From Acholoe squamosa (lineage: Eukaryota; Annelida; Polychaeta; Phyllodocida; Polynoidae), in NCBI GenBank assembly GCA_949317995.1, contig OX439036.1, positions 6,056,356 through 6,120,355 of the forward strand: a stretch of 64,000 nt of DNA. Reading direction: 5' to 3'. The notes beneath the pieces were generated by a model. That model was not told the DNA's origin. It saw only the letters and a list, made by a program, of their open reading frames with translations, and ran no database searches. The position numbers and the translations under genes were made by a program. How positions within the stretch are numbered: position 1 is the stretch's first letter; every line of letters starts with the position of its first letter. Of this stretch, positions 31,033-41,194 are shown one piece after another.

Positions 31033-31608
31033 GATCAATGGGCATGATGCACTCCTGCATCTTTAGCAGCCCTTAAAGGGGTCAATGGGCATGATGCACT
31101 CCTGCATCATCAGCGGCCCTTAAAGGTATCAATGGGCATGATGCACTCCTGCATCATCAGCGGCCCTTAAAGGGTGTCAATGGGCATGATGCACTCCTGC
31201 ATCATCAGCAGCCTTAAAGGGATCAATGGGCATGATGCACTCCTGCATCATCAGCGGCCCTTAGAGGGATCAATGGGCATGATGCACTCCTGCATCATCA
31301 GCGGCCCTTAAAGGGTGTCAATGGGCATGATGCATTCCTGCATCATCAGCAGCCTTAAAGGTGTCAATGGGCATGATGCACTCCTGCATCATCAGCGGCC
31401 CTTAGAGGGATCAATGGGCATGATGCACTCCTGCATCATCAGCGGCCCTTAGAGGGATCAATGGGCATGATGCACTCCTGCATCATCAGCGGCCCTTAGA
31501 GGGATCAATGGGCATGATGCACTCCTGCATCATCAGCGGCCCTTAGAGGGATCAATGGGCATGATGCACTCCTGCATCATCAGCAGCCCTTAAAGGGATC
31601 AATCCTTA
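31033..31608 (+). repeat. 48-bp minisatellite, ~12 units, made of the family A right end
   Basis: Unit: ATCAATGGGCATGATGCACT, CCTGCATCATCAGCGGCCC and TTAGAGGG. That is the last 48 bp of a family A element repeated head to tail. Unit length varies between 44 and 50 because of short indels (CATCTTTAGCAG, AGGTATC, AGGGTGTC variants). Confidence 0.95.
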
Positions 31609-31699
31609 GGTGTAAGAGGGATATCAGGTTACATTTACACATTCCTACTAAGCCTTGTGGGCCATTTATAATGTCACAGGTAATGGCTACAGTGTGTGA

Positions 31700-31935
31700 C
31701 TGAAAAGGTCCACACAGTAAAAAAAATAACTGTTTGAATCTACCAAGAACCCTTGTAAAACTGAACGCTGAACAATAGTAATTGTATTGCTGGGAACCAG
31801 TGAAGTTCTGACAAGATGCCCCAGGTGGCAGTACAGTGGTACACAAATGTACAAGGAATCTCTGTGAAAATAAAAATGAATCTCTGGCTACTTTTGGGCG
31901 AGGAATGCGCCATGTCTTAGAACGGTATCATATTT
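31700..31935 (-). mobile_element. Family B element
   Basis: CACACAGTAAAAAAAATAAC at the left; body CCAGGTGGCAGTACAGTGG and AAGGAATCTCTGTGAAAATA; the right end is lost after 'gaggaatgcgccatg'. Confidence 0.78.
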
Positions 31936-32305
31936 TCCAATGTTGGCGTGCAATTGAGGCCATGTTATTATGATAACTTGGATTATGGGACTTCCCAGCT
32001 GAGATTTTGGACGGCAAGGGGAATTAGAAAAAAGTCTGCCATAAAATCTCTCAAAAAGTATCCATAAAAACACACTTTTTGGGCATTCAAATCCCCGGAT
32101 TCAAGTACAACCTCTCGGGAATCAAATGTCAATATCAGGCAATAATATGGAAGTAACATTGAGTAATGTTAATTGGATGTAGGACTTTTTTTCATAATTT
32201 ATTTTACATTGTTTAAGCTTACATGTAGAATCTTCAACTTAAGCATGTACCAATTAAGAATTGGTGACTCTACGTCCCAGCACTGAATTGACGCAGCATG
32301 ATGCC
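31936..32305. other. No gene; short family A word
   Basis: Near 32280-32303 ACTGAATTGACGCAGCATGATGCC recalls family A and directly precedes the hairpin block to the right. Confidence 0.45.
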
Positions 32306-32665
32306 CTTGCTATATCCATTATTTAGGGAATAATGCATGGGCCATGGCTGTGGGAGTGCTCTAGACTGTATTGAGACATCGAGGGGCCTTATAGGCTCCG
32401 AGATGTCGCAATACAGTCTAGAGCAAGACCACTGTCATGACCAAGTGCATTATACCCGTTATAACACAGAAAAATCAGCCACCTGACAATACATGAATAT
32501 CAATTGTGAAGTCTAAAGGTGAGATGAAGTTAACCTCCTTTGCCAGGAGTGCATTATCCATCTAAATAATGCACGGTCAAACAGCCAATCAGAATGCAGT
32601 ATTCTGGATAATGCACTCTGACTTCGCCTAGCAGTGTTATAAGCATGGATATAGCAATGGCAAGT
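32306..32665. mobile_element. Hairpin element with GGCCTTATAGG core (family H-related)
   Basis: The outer ends CTTGCTATATCCATTATT and GGATATAGCAATGGCAAG are inverted. Within it, TGCTCTAGACTGTATTG (32357-32373) pairs with CAATACAGTCTAGAGCA (32409-32425) around GGGGCCTTATAGGCTCC. A second inner hairpin is GAGTGCATTATCCA (32538-32551) / TGGATAATGCACTC (32596-32609). Family A words lie on both sides, so it may have inserted into an A copy. Confidence 0.7.
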
Positions 32666-32772
32666 TACTCACCGGGGTAATGTAGCCATGCACTGTGGGG
32701 CCTTTACATGGTTAACCTGCTGCTGCACCTAGCCACTTGATAACATCGGTATTGTGATAAGATGATGATACG

Positions 32773-32773
<1 letters not shown>

Positions 32774-32853
<80 letters not shown>
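32774..32853 (+). repeat. (TA)n microsatellite
   Basis: About 80 bp of uninterrupted TA/AT. Confidence 0.97.
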
Positions 32854-32855
<2 letters not shown>

Positions 32856-33020
32856 CAAAAGGTGGTCACTACGAGGTCATGTACCAACACACTACGCACT
32901 CTGCAAAGTAATGTTTGGCAAAATTTGACAAGCTTTTGCTTTTCTTTCTTCCCTTCAATTTTGGAGCTTGATATCCAATTGTAAAAAATGAGAAATAGCT
33001 AGTTCTGTTCATGTGCTTCC

Positions 33021-33153
33021 TGAAAAGGGTCTAAATCTCATCCATTCTGGTCCCCTTTAAGTGTCCAGTGCACATAGGACAATCAATCAATGCCTAATAA
33101 TTGATATGGGTTTAGCTCTCCAAATGGCATTGGACGATCATTACTCACTGATC
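33021..33153 (+). mobile_element. Family E SINE-like element, diverged
   Basis: AAAAGGGTCTAAATCTCATC, CAGTGCACATAGGACAATC and CAAATGGCATTGGACGATC, then ATTACTCACTGATC. Order and spacing follow the copy at 18108 but identity is low. Confidence 0.55.
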
Positions 33154-33478
33154 ACCCATTTGTCTTTCTCCTTGAAAGTAATTTCCAAAAGGGTTCATGT
33201 ATACAGTGGTGGATACACTTTGGTGAATCTCATGATATTCAACCAAACAAATTCATTGTATTTCCATTTAAAACAAACTATAAGTGCAGTAAGGCGTTCC
33301 AAGGGTATCCATGGACACGCTTTACTGCCTGTCAGTGAGAAGTGAATGACTTGTGGGGTCAAATGTTGTACACATGCAGCCATTTTACGGCCATTTTCAC
33401 AGGAGGTATTGTAGTCAAGTGACAAGGGATAGGTCAGGGAGTGGCAAAGTGGCAAAACCCCGCATATAAGCCGCACCA
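33154..33478. other. No gene; family F end at the right
   Basis: CAAAACCCCGCATATAAGCC at 33454-33473 is a family F terminus lying directly against the next family A copy. The 94-codon and 109-codon frames here are unsupported. Confidence 0.5.
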
Positions 33479-33724
33479 TAACCCTATTAGGGTCACTGAT
33501 ACAGGAGTGTATCATGGTCGTCATGATGCACCAATGAAGTACTGGTGAGACTGCTCACCAGTACTTTATTGGAGCATCATAATGACCCTACTGGGTCGAT
33601 ACATAAACTCCCGGAGGGTCAGCAGGATGCTCCAATAAAGTGCCAGACTCGCCAGCACGTCATTGATGCATCATGACCACCAATGGGCATGATGCATTGA
33701 TGCATCAGCTGCCCTTAAAGGGTT
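33479..33724 (+). mobile_element. Family A element, near full length
   Basis: TAACCCTATTAGGGTCACTG at the left; first arm CCAATGAAGTACTGGTGAG / CTCACCAGTACTTTATTGG; third arm shortened (CCAATAAAGTGCCAGACTC); right end GATGCATCAGCTGCCCTTAA. Confidence 0.85.
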
Positions 33725-34062
33725 TTAAGGACTATTACCTTGTATTTCAGAGGCCTACTGCGGCATATAGAGTCTTCTTCAGAACTGTTCACATGCGAGG
33801 ATTTACAAGGGTATATATAAGTAAGGAAAGCTCAAAGTTTGTTTTCATGCCCCTAGTGCATCCTATAGCTTTCCCATAAATTCAGGGCACGATTTATACT
33901 CGGGTGCTTCTTATGTGCAGGGGTTTCTGGTAATAGTGGGACAATACAATGTGAGTTAAGGCTGGTGTTATGAGAAGTAGGGGAGGTGTATGAGCCAAGA
34001 GGTGTGCATTTGGTCCATAGTCATGAGTTTTGAGTTTTGCCAAAGTTTATCAATTTTATTCA
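33725..34062. other. No gene recognised
   Basis: No supported coding or repeat feature. Confidence 0.5.
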
Positions 34063-34225
34063 CCCTCTTTCTCAGTCCCTCCTTGCACTGTGTCTTTTCT
34101 CTCTTTCTGCTGTCTCTGTGTCTCTTTGCCTCTCTGTCTGTCTTTTTATATCTCTTCTTTCTTTTTTCTGTCTCTGCCTGTCTTTACCTCCCTCCGCCTC
34201 TCTCTCCTCTCAATATGTCTCTTTG

Positions 34226-34293
<68 letters not shown>

Positions 34294-34322
34294 CTCTCAC
34301 TCACTTTCTCCCCCCCTCTCTC
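34063..34322 (+). repeat. Pyrimidine tract with (CT)35 core
   Basis: Imperfect CT/CTT-rich DNA with an almost pure CT run at 34229-34298. Three overlapping Leu/Ser-rich frames on the plus strand and an Arg/Glu repeat on the minus strand come from this tract. Confidence 0.95.
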
Positions 34323-34739
34323 TATGTTTACTTTACATAACCCAATTGACAAACCACAGAGGCATACTGCACATCATTTTTGTCCAACTTTGGTCAGACT
34401 GGTGAGACCTAAACAGTTGTTTGGGGAGAGGAAGGAGAGAATGGGAAATGAGGCAGACATGGAGTGGGGGGGAGGGGTGTTACATAGTTTACAACTCACT
34501 GTTCTTCAACAAGTAGAGACCTACTTATTCTATACAGTAAATATACACTAAGTTTACCCCCCCCCCTTTCAACATCTCTGCCACTTCCCACACATATAAT
34601 ACTGTACCGTAAAACTCCTCATATTAGCCGCTGCTTATGGACAACTCCAGAGCCCTCATACAGATTCTACCTGAAATAACCACCTGAAATTAGGGTGTGG
34701 CTTTTATGTGGGATTTTGGTGCTATATAAAACTGTAACA
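34323..34739. other. No gene; family F-like words
   Basis: TACTGTACCGTAAAACTCCTC then ATATTAGCCGCTGCTTATGG at 34602-34640 looks like a family F terminus; the remainder is not recognised. Confidence 0.45.
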
Positions 34740-34945
34740 ATGTTTAAATAACGGTTAAAGTTCTTGTCCCAAAGCTGTTAGAGATCCATCATTAATTTCA
34801 GAGATTCCTCGCCCCACTTTTTGCCATCTGGGCTTCATCGTAGAAACCACACTGGTTCACTGCAATACAATACCGGTGGTTTACTGTTCCATTTCACTAG
34901 GATTCCTGGCAGATTCAACAGCTATAGTTTAGAGTGTAGCATTGG
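34740..34945 (+). mobile_element. Family B element, opposite orientation
   Basis: Contains TTCAGAGATTCCTCGCCCC, TGCCATCTGGGCTTCATCG, ACTGCAATACAATACCGG and GGCAGATTCAACAGCTATAG, in the reverse order of the B body. The left end is not clear. Confidence 0.7.
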
Positions 34946-35035
34946 ATCTGAAATTTTCAAGCACCTGGTAATTAAGGTATGGCTTGTATGTGGGAATTTG
35001 AGGCTATAGAATAGCACTAAGCTTGAAACTTTCTA

Positions 35036-35339
35036 CACTGAAAACATGGAAAATCTGAAACTAGTCAGCAGTGACTACTTCAGGTCCTCAAGTTGACGAT
35101 ACCTAAAACTACAGCTTTAGGTAGTCAAAATGACGACTTTATGTCGTCATCCTGACGACCTGAGTCGTCAGGATGACAATACTGACAGTACAGGGTCGTC
35201 ATATTGACGACTCAGGTAGTCAGAATGACGACTTTAAATCGTCATTTTGACAACCTAAAGTTGTAGTTTTAGGTATCGTCAACTTGAGGACCTAAAGTGG
35301 TCACTGCTGACTAGTTTCAGATCTTCCATGTTTTCAGTG
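35036..35339. mobile_element. Family P palindromic element, flanked by TA
   Basis: 304 bp from CACTGAAAACATGG to CCATGTTTTCAGTG, with TA immediately outside both ends. The two halves are inverted almost throughout (GTCCTCAAGTTGACGATACC / GGTATCGTCAACTTGAGGAC). The middle is packed with GTCGTCA / TGACGAC. A TA flank is what Tc1/mariner-type insertion leaves; the assignment is inference. Confidence 0.88.
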
Positions 35340-36263
35340 TAAGCTCTGTATGAAGCCAATAGCTTTGTTCAAAATTAAAGGGTGTGGTTTATGGGTGACA
35401 TATAGGCGAGGTTTTACTGTAGCTATGTGGGTATTACTGATAGTCCCAGGCTGGGAGATATAGGCCAGGTTTTACTGTAGCTATGTGGGTATTACTAATA
35501 GTCCCGGGCTGGGAGATATAGGTCAGGTTTTACTGTAGCTATGTGGGTATTCCTGATAGTCTCAGGCTGGGAGATATAGGCCAGGTTTTACTGTAGCTAT
35601 GTGGGTGTTCCTGATAGTCCTGGGCTGGGAGATATAGGCCAGGTTTTACTGTAGCTATGTGGGTATTCCTGATAGTCCCAGGCTGGGAGATATAGGCCAG
35701 GTTTTACTGTAGCTATGTGGGTATTACTAATAGTCCCGGGCTGGGAGATATAGGCCAGGTTTTACTGTAGCTATGTGGGTATTACTGATAGTCCCGGGCT
35801 GTGAGATATAGGCCAGGTTTTACTGTAGCTATGTGGGTATTACTGATAGTCCCGGGCTGGGAGATATAGGCCAGGTTTTACTGTAGCTATGTGGGTATTA
35901 CTGATAGTCCCGGGCTGGGAGATATAGGCCAGGTTTTACTGTAGCTATGTGGGTATTACTGATAGTCCCGGGCTGGGAGATATAGGCCAGGTTTTACTGT
36001 AGCTATGTGGGTATTACTGATAGTGCCAGGCTGGGAGATATAGGCCAGGTTTTACTGTAGCTATGTGGGTATTACTGATAGTCCCAGGCTGTGAGATATA
36101 GGCCAGGTTTTACTGTAGCTATGTGGGTATTACTGATAGTCCCGGGCTGGGAGATATAGGCCAGGTTTTACTGTAGCTATGTGGGTATTACTGATAGTCC
36201 CGGGCTGGGAGATATAGGCCAGGTTTTACTGTAGCTATGTGGGTATTACTGATAGTGCCAGGC
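35340..36263 (+). repeat. 58-bp minisatellite, ~15 units, seeded by a family F end
   Basis: GTTTTACTGTAGCTATGTGG starts at 35411, 35469, 35527 and so on, 58 bp apart. Unit words: GAGATATAGGCCAGGTTTTA, GGGTATTACTGATAGTCCC and GGGCTGG. The DNA just before the array (35380-35410, GGTGTGGTTTATGGGTGACA and TATAGGCGAGGTTTTACTG) is a family F right end, and the unit begins with it. Confidence 0.95.
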
Positions 36264-37126
36264 TGATATATGTACTACCTGTACTAGGTGTGGTAGTAGT
36301 TGCTATCAGAGATCCGATGATCTGGGGTCAAGCCTATACTTAATACAATGATAAACACAGGTGGGGCATTATCAATATAGATAATATATACTGACTTTAT
36401 AGGGAGTGTTAGGGATTAGTCCTTTAAAAGACAACACATACACTAGTCACAGTTTCAACTGACTTTTATCTTACTTTATTTATAAGATAATTGGAGAAAG
36501 GGAATAGATGGGAGAAAATAAGTCATTAACTCGTGAATGAAATAGTACTCCATGTATTTGCATGGAATTCCACCACTATCTGAATCATGTCAAACTTCTA
36601 TAATAGTTCAGATACGGTGCATTACTGGAAAGTTGGTTCTTAGATCTTTAAGTGCTAAACTCCCATCAATGCATCAATGTATATGTCACATCATGCCGAC
36701 CAGTTAAATGGTTAAAACAGTGTGTGATGATGCTTGTACCGTATGATAATCCTCTACTATATGACACAATAAGTAACCCAGACATGGGTTAAGAGGACAT
36801 AGATAATACAATATACACGGATCATGGGAGTGGTAAAAGTCATATAACACCTTTATATTGCACTCTCATGTTATCTGCCGATATCTTAGTGATGGTAGAA
36901 TGCAACTGTAATATCAAACACTGCAAATGTCATATCTATGATATACTCAGTGGTATAGCCATAACTGCATACAGTAAAACATTCACAGGGATAGTTCATT
37001 TAATATTCATGGACAGCCTTGAAGTAATGCAGTTATGACATATAAATGTTACATTGCAGACCTGCATTCAATGCATCAGGGAGATTAATGGGCTTGATAA
37101 GTATCATGTGGCCTTTAAAATCACAC
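36264..37126. other. No gene; isolated family A words
   Basis: GTCACATCATGCCGACC at 36686-36702 and ATTCAATGCATCAGGGAG at 37066-37083 are family A scraps. The rest is A+T-rich. Confidence 0.5.
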
Positions 37127-37370
37127 TGTAAAAAAGCAGAAGCCGTCAAAATAGTTATGTTTCTCTGACAGGTTTGGGACAAGGATTTCATCAAATCTAT
37201 TGTGAAGGGAGATTCTCATGGTGTGGCTAGTATATGGAGGAGACTCCTCGTAATCTTAACACAGGACTTGACTCTTGACTGTTCCAGTAGTGCACACGAC
37301 ATATATGGGCATGCCTGGTAGTAGGTTCAACAATCATTTTGTATTTCTAAGAGGGGTAGAATTTGCTGGG
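37127..37370. mobile_element. Family B-like element, second subfamily
   Basis: CACTGTAAAAAAGCAGAAGC and CCGTCAAAATAG at the left, GTAGGTTCAACAATCATTTT at the right. Pairs with 26648-26912. Confidence 0.5.
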
Positions 37371-37469
37371 AATGACTGTGGTTAGTCCAGGATATGAATG
37401 TATACACAGAGAGCCCTTAGTCTGAGGTTGGAGGAACACCTTAAGGCCACCTGCAAACCCCCCCCCCCC

Positions 37470-37620
37470 ACCCTGAACCCTTTAAGAGCCACTGATGCTT
37501 TAATGTATCATGAGTCCTATCCTGATGCATGAATGCAGCCCCAGTGAGTAACTCACCAGGGCTACATGCAAGTATCATGTCGACCCTTCGAGACTGGATT
37601 AACTTTGTATGATGTAAGGA
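37470..37620 (+). mobile_element. Family A left half
   Basis: AACCCTTTAAGAGCCACTGA and GATGCATGAATGCAGCCCC, then GTGAGTAACTCACCAGGGC (hairpin), ending near ATCATGTCGACCC. The right half is not attached. Confidence 0.65.
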
Positions 37621-37714
37621 AGTGCTCAGTGGATCTGCATCTAAATATCATAGAAACAAAGCACATTGCATATATTGCAGGCTGTCACTGCTATCAAGAC
37701 TTTGAGGAACACAA

Positions 37715-37946
37715 CTGCAGGAGTGCATCATGCCAATGGATCACTATGATGCACCAATGAAGTGCTGGCGAATCTGCTCTCCAGCACTTCATTGGTGCAC
37801 CATGACGACCCTTGGGAGGTATTTTCCCAGAACGGTCAGCGTGATGCATAAATGTGGCCATGGTCAGTTACTCGTCAGTGATGTATCCATGCATCATGTC
37901 GACCATATGGGTTTTGATGTATTAATACACTGTGTACCTTTTAAAA
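37715..37946 (+). mobile_element. Family A copy, probably split by family I
   Basis: GCAGGAGTGCATCATGCCAA, arm CCAATGAAGTGCTGGCGAA / CCAGCACTTCATTGGTGCA, central pair, and a 'gtcagttactcgtcagtgatgtatccatgcatcatg' arm. The end is cut after TTTTAAA; a fitting TTTAAGGGTTAA lies beyond family I at 38653. Confidence 0.65.
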
Positions 37947-38651
37947 GAAAAGACCACCCTTTTCCATGATTACCTCTTCTGCTAGACTTTGAACTGATTA
38001 AAAAGATTCTGTCTTGCATATTATCACAAATCCTATTATAATGGCAGACAACAGGGTTTTCTGCTGCATTGTGTGACGTCACAATTGGTCCAAATGCACC
38101 AAGTGATGCATTGTTTATGCTTGGGAGTTGTTGTAACCATGTCCTTAATTCTAATAGTAACATGTCCGTCATCATTATATCATATACTATAAATCACATG
38201 AGTCATAAAATGTTATTTGTCAAAGTGTACATGTAAGCAGTGTAAGTAGACCCCTGTGAGAAGCACTTATTCATAGATGAGCAGTGCTGTACAGTCAATA
38301 ATGTGATGCATTGGACCAATTGTGACGTCATACAATATATCAGAAAGGCCTGCTTCCTGCCCTTTACGGGCTTCCCTAGCCCACTTAAAAGGGTCTATTT
38401 CTCCTCTTTCCTATCCCCTCGGATGTGGATGGTGCACATATGCACGGGCACCGACATATTCCTCTGTGAAATTGTGTAATGTCGTTCTCGCCATGAATAT
38501 GACCTTAGCTGTCAAAATGGCGTTAAACATCTATTACTGACTCACTCACTTGCCCTTATAACAGCAGATATGACACTAAGTGTGCCATAGTAATTCTATT
38601 CAATACAAAACTTACTAAATGAAGTCGTCATGAAAAAAGGGTGGTCTTTTC
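37947..38651. mobile_element. Family I element carrying a nested SINE
   Basis: Ends AAAAGACCACCCTTTTCCAT and ATGAAAAAAGGGTGGTCTTTT (last word 38630-38650) are inverted. An inner pair GTGACGTCACAATTGGTCC / GGACCAATTGTGACGTCA (38073-38091, 38314-38331) is also inverted. The E element at 38368-38551 interrupts the right arm. A relative without its left end is at 58535-58685. Confidence 0.7.
38368..38551 (+). mobile_element. Family E SINE-like element nested in family I
   Basis: GGCTTCCCTAGCCCACTTAA to ATGGCGTTAAACATCTATT and ACTGACTCACTCACT; about 95% identical to 18108-18288 by eye, so a young insertion. Confidence 0.85.
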
Positions 38652-38812
38652 GTTTAAGGGTTAAAGGGCAAACCCCCACTCCTCCCACAATAAGTACATT
38701 CCCCACTGGGGTACCTTCTCATTCCTGACAGATTTGCAGAGGATAATCCCCAAAGTGGCGGGAAAATACCGATCTATTACAGGAGCCTCCAAGCATGGAA
38801 ATACTTAGACCT

Positions 38813-39076
38813 TTAAACCATTTAAAGGCTGCAGATACAGGAGTGCATCATGCCCATTGGTCTTCATGATGCACCAAGGAAGTGCTGGCGAGACTGCTCA
38901 CCAGCACTTCATTGGAGCATCATGCCGACCCTATGGGGTTGATACATATACTCCTGGAGGGTCGTCATAATGCACCAATGAAGTGCTGGCGAGACTGCTC
39001 GTCAGCACTTCATTGGAGCATCATGCCGACCAATGGACATGATGCACCAATGCATCAGCGGCCCTTAAAGGGTTAA
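38813..39076 (+). mobile_element. Family A element, full length, TTAA at both ends
   Basis: 264 bp from TTAAACCATTTAAAGGCTGC to GCGGCCCTTAAAGGGTTAA. Arms 1 and 3 each have the ACTG loop (AGTGCTGGCGAG ACTG CTCACCAGCACT and the CTCGTCAGCACT variant); arm 2 is CCGACCCTATGGGG...GGAGGGTCG. The best copy for testing whether TTAA is the target duplication. Confidence 0.9.
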
Positions 39077-39234
39077 GAGGCCAGGAGGCCCAGTGAAGCA
39101 CATACAAGTATAGTAACCGTAGGGTCATGGCTGCCTTTCTGCCCTCCATAAGTACTGTATACATACATATATACCCTCTCATCCCCTTCTTATACTCTAT
39201 AATTTGGACACATAGCATTGGGTGAATACCACAA

Positions 39235-39470
39235 AACTCCGCATATAAGCTGCAGGAACCCATTGCTGAAGCTGGTTACTGTAAGTTATCACTGATAACA
39301 GTTCTCAGGTGGGTACCACCTGCCCCTGAGAAGTCTGCAGTGAATAGTTGGGATTATTTCATTGGCCTATAATCAATCCCACTAGGTCGTTATAGATTGT
39401 GTCAGAGGCTCCATAAGATCAACCTAAACTTGGGATGTGGCTTATAGCTAGGTTGTGATACTATAGATAG
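39235..39470. mobile_element. Family F element
   Basis: AAAACTCCGCATATAAGCTG at the left; GATGTGGCTTATAGCTAGGT at the right; the middle includes CAGGTGGGTACCACCTG (17-bp palindrome) and ATTGGCCTATAATC. Resembles 20785-21075. Confidence 0.65.
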
Positions 39471-39539
39471 CACAGTATAGTACCGAATCAGCAAGTTTCA
39501 AGCCCCACATCCACCGTGATATAGCTTTTCTGGCCAAAG

Positions 39540-39850
39540 TTTGGGCTGGGACCTAAAAGAAAGGTTTGTTTCCTGTTACCCGACCGATCCTAGCAAAAGG
39601 GAATTCTGAGAATTGTTGTTAATTTTTCAATAATTATTTCATACCTTTCGTGATTTTTCGTCCATCTTTCATGAAGATCAACTCTCTCTGTATAGATAAG
39701 AGCTTACACATGTTTCGTAAATATTTTATATCATATTATAATTTTAAAGAATCTGACAAATCTGCCCATATATTTCTATACAGAATAATAATTTAAAAAA
39801 AAAATGAAAGAAATCCGACCTACCGACCCTAGGTCTTTCAGTCATGTAAC
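39540..39850. mobile_element. Family J element
   Basis: GTTTCCTGTTACCCGACCG and ATCCTAGCAAAAGGGA at the left, ATCCGACCTACCGACCCTAG and GTCTTTCAGTCATGTAAC at the right, with an A+T-rich centre. The ends are partially inverted around the CCGACC words. A second copy is at 44868-45200. Confidence 0.65.
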
Positions 39851-39869
39851 TGGGAACACACAATATTTT

Positions 39870-39930
39870 TCTTATGGCCTGGTGGCTTATATGTGGAAGC
39901 AGCTCATACAATAGGTTTTACGGTAGGGCT
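39870..39930. mobile_element. Family F terminal fragment
   Basis: GGTGGCTTATATGTGGAAGC then AATAGGTTTTACGGTAGGGC: the right end of F. The left end at 39235 may belong to the same insertion with J nested inside it. Confidence 0.5.
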
Positions 39931-40145
39931 AATACACACTGCACCTTGTGAGAAAATAAAGCTAAGAAGGAAAGGTACCCTGTGGCAGTGGGACTCCATT
40001 ATATGGGGTAGTGGGCCTGTACTCTGTGGTTCTCAAATATGCAGACAATCAGAATGGGGGAATCTTCATGGCTATTTGGCTAAGTCAGGATGGTGGGAAT
40101 CGTGACTCAGGTATACATTGGGCTGAGTATCGTCTCAATATTGGC

Positions 40146-40350
40146 AAACTGAGACTGTGATCACTCAGTGCAAACTGAGACTGTGATCACTCAGTGCAAA
40201 CTGAGACTGTGATCACTCAGTGCAAACTGAGACTGTGATCACTCAGTGCAAACTGAGACTGTGATCACTCAGTGCAAACTGAGACTGTGATCACTCAGTG
40301 CAAACTGAGACTGTGATCACTCAGTGCAAACTGAGACTGTGATCACTCAA
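40146..40350 (+). repeat. 26-bp minisatellite, 8 near-identical units
   Basis: AAACTGAGACTGTGATCACT starts every 26 bp from 40146 to 40328. Seven units are identical; the last has CTCAATGC. Each contains a CTGAG/CTCAG inverted pair around TGATCA. The uniformity suggests recent expansion. Confidence 0.97.
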
Positions 40351-41194
40351 TGCTAAAAGTTGGAGTTAGGCAGTAAAAGTGAATCATCTATGGATAGTTC
40401 AAGGATCAGTCAACAACACAGAAACCCTTAAACCATATAAACCCCTTTTTCAACAATACATGTATGTGCACCACACACATCCTGAGGGGATAGGAAAGAG
40501 GAGAAATATACCCTTTTAGGTGGGCTAGGGAAGCCCACACTCGAACTAAAATCTAGGTTAGAGAATGAGAGTTTACCAAAGTAGATATAGTGTTATGGTT
40601 CTGACAATATAGAAGTATACACACATCTTACATCGCCCATATCAAATCTATAAGAATGTGCTCACCTGTAATTTGGTGTGAGCATACTTAAAATATCCAC
40701 TCAACATATTTCTACTCAACTCTTTGGTGTTATGTGAGCCACGATGTCACTCCATGAATTCCTATAGATGATTGAATCTTGGCTGTCCCCAGACAGTCAC
40801 TTAAGGAGACCAAGGTACACCCCAGCCACAGGTAAAACTTACATAAGGGTTTTCAGATAAGTCCAAAATTGTACAAAGTATTCATTCACTGAATCATACT
40901 TGGATAATATGCTAAATCTGGATAGTAAACCGTGCACTCTGCTTGCCCTTGCTGTATCTAATGTAATATTTTCCCAATTTTCACACACTTAATCTGATCA
41001 AATCCAACCCTTTCTATTTTCCTGGTCGATTTCTCCCCTGGCCATTCCTACCCCGTGAGAACCCTGTGCTGCAGTACACCTACAGATCGTACATTGTTGT
41101 GAAAACAGTAGAGCATTGCTGTCCTATAGGCTACAAGCGGGGCAGGTGCTGGTGCTGGCGAGATGTTCGAATGGGAATGGGATTGGGACAGGCT
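40351..41194. other. Spacer with a truncated SINE
   Basis: 40461-40534 is a minus-strand family E fragment (GTGCACCACACACATCCTGA, AAGAGGAGAAATATACCC, GTGGGCTAGGGAAGCCC). The remainder (40535-41194) shows no gene or repeat. Confidence 0.65.

Noticed and set aside
33990-34551. Overlapping Leu/Ser/Phe-rich frames up to 173 codons.
   Set aside because: They read through the CT tract in all three frames; no domain or start context.
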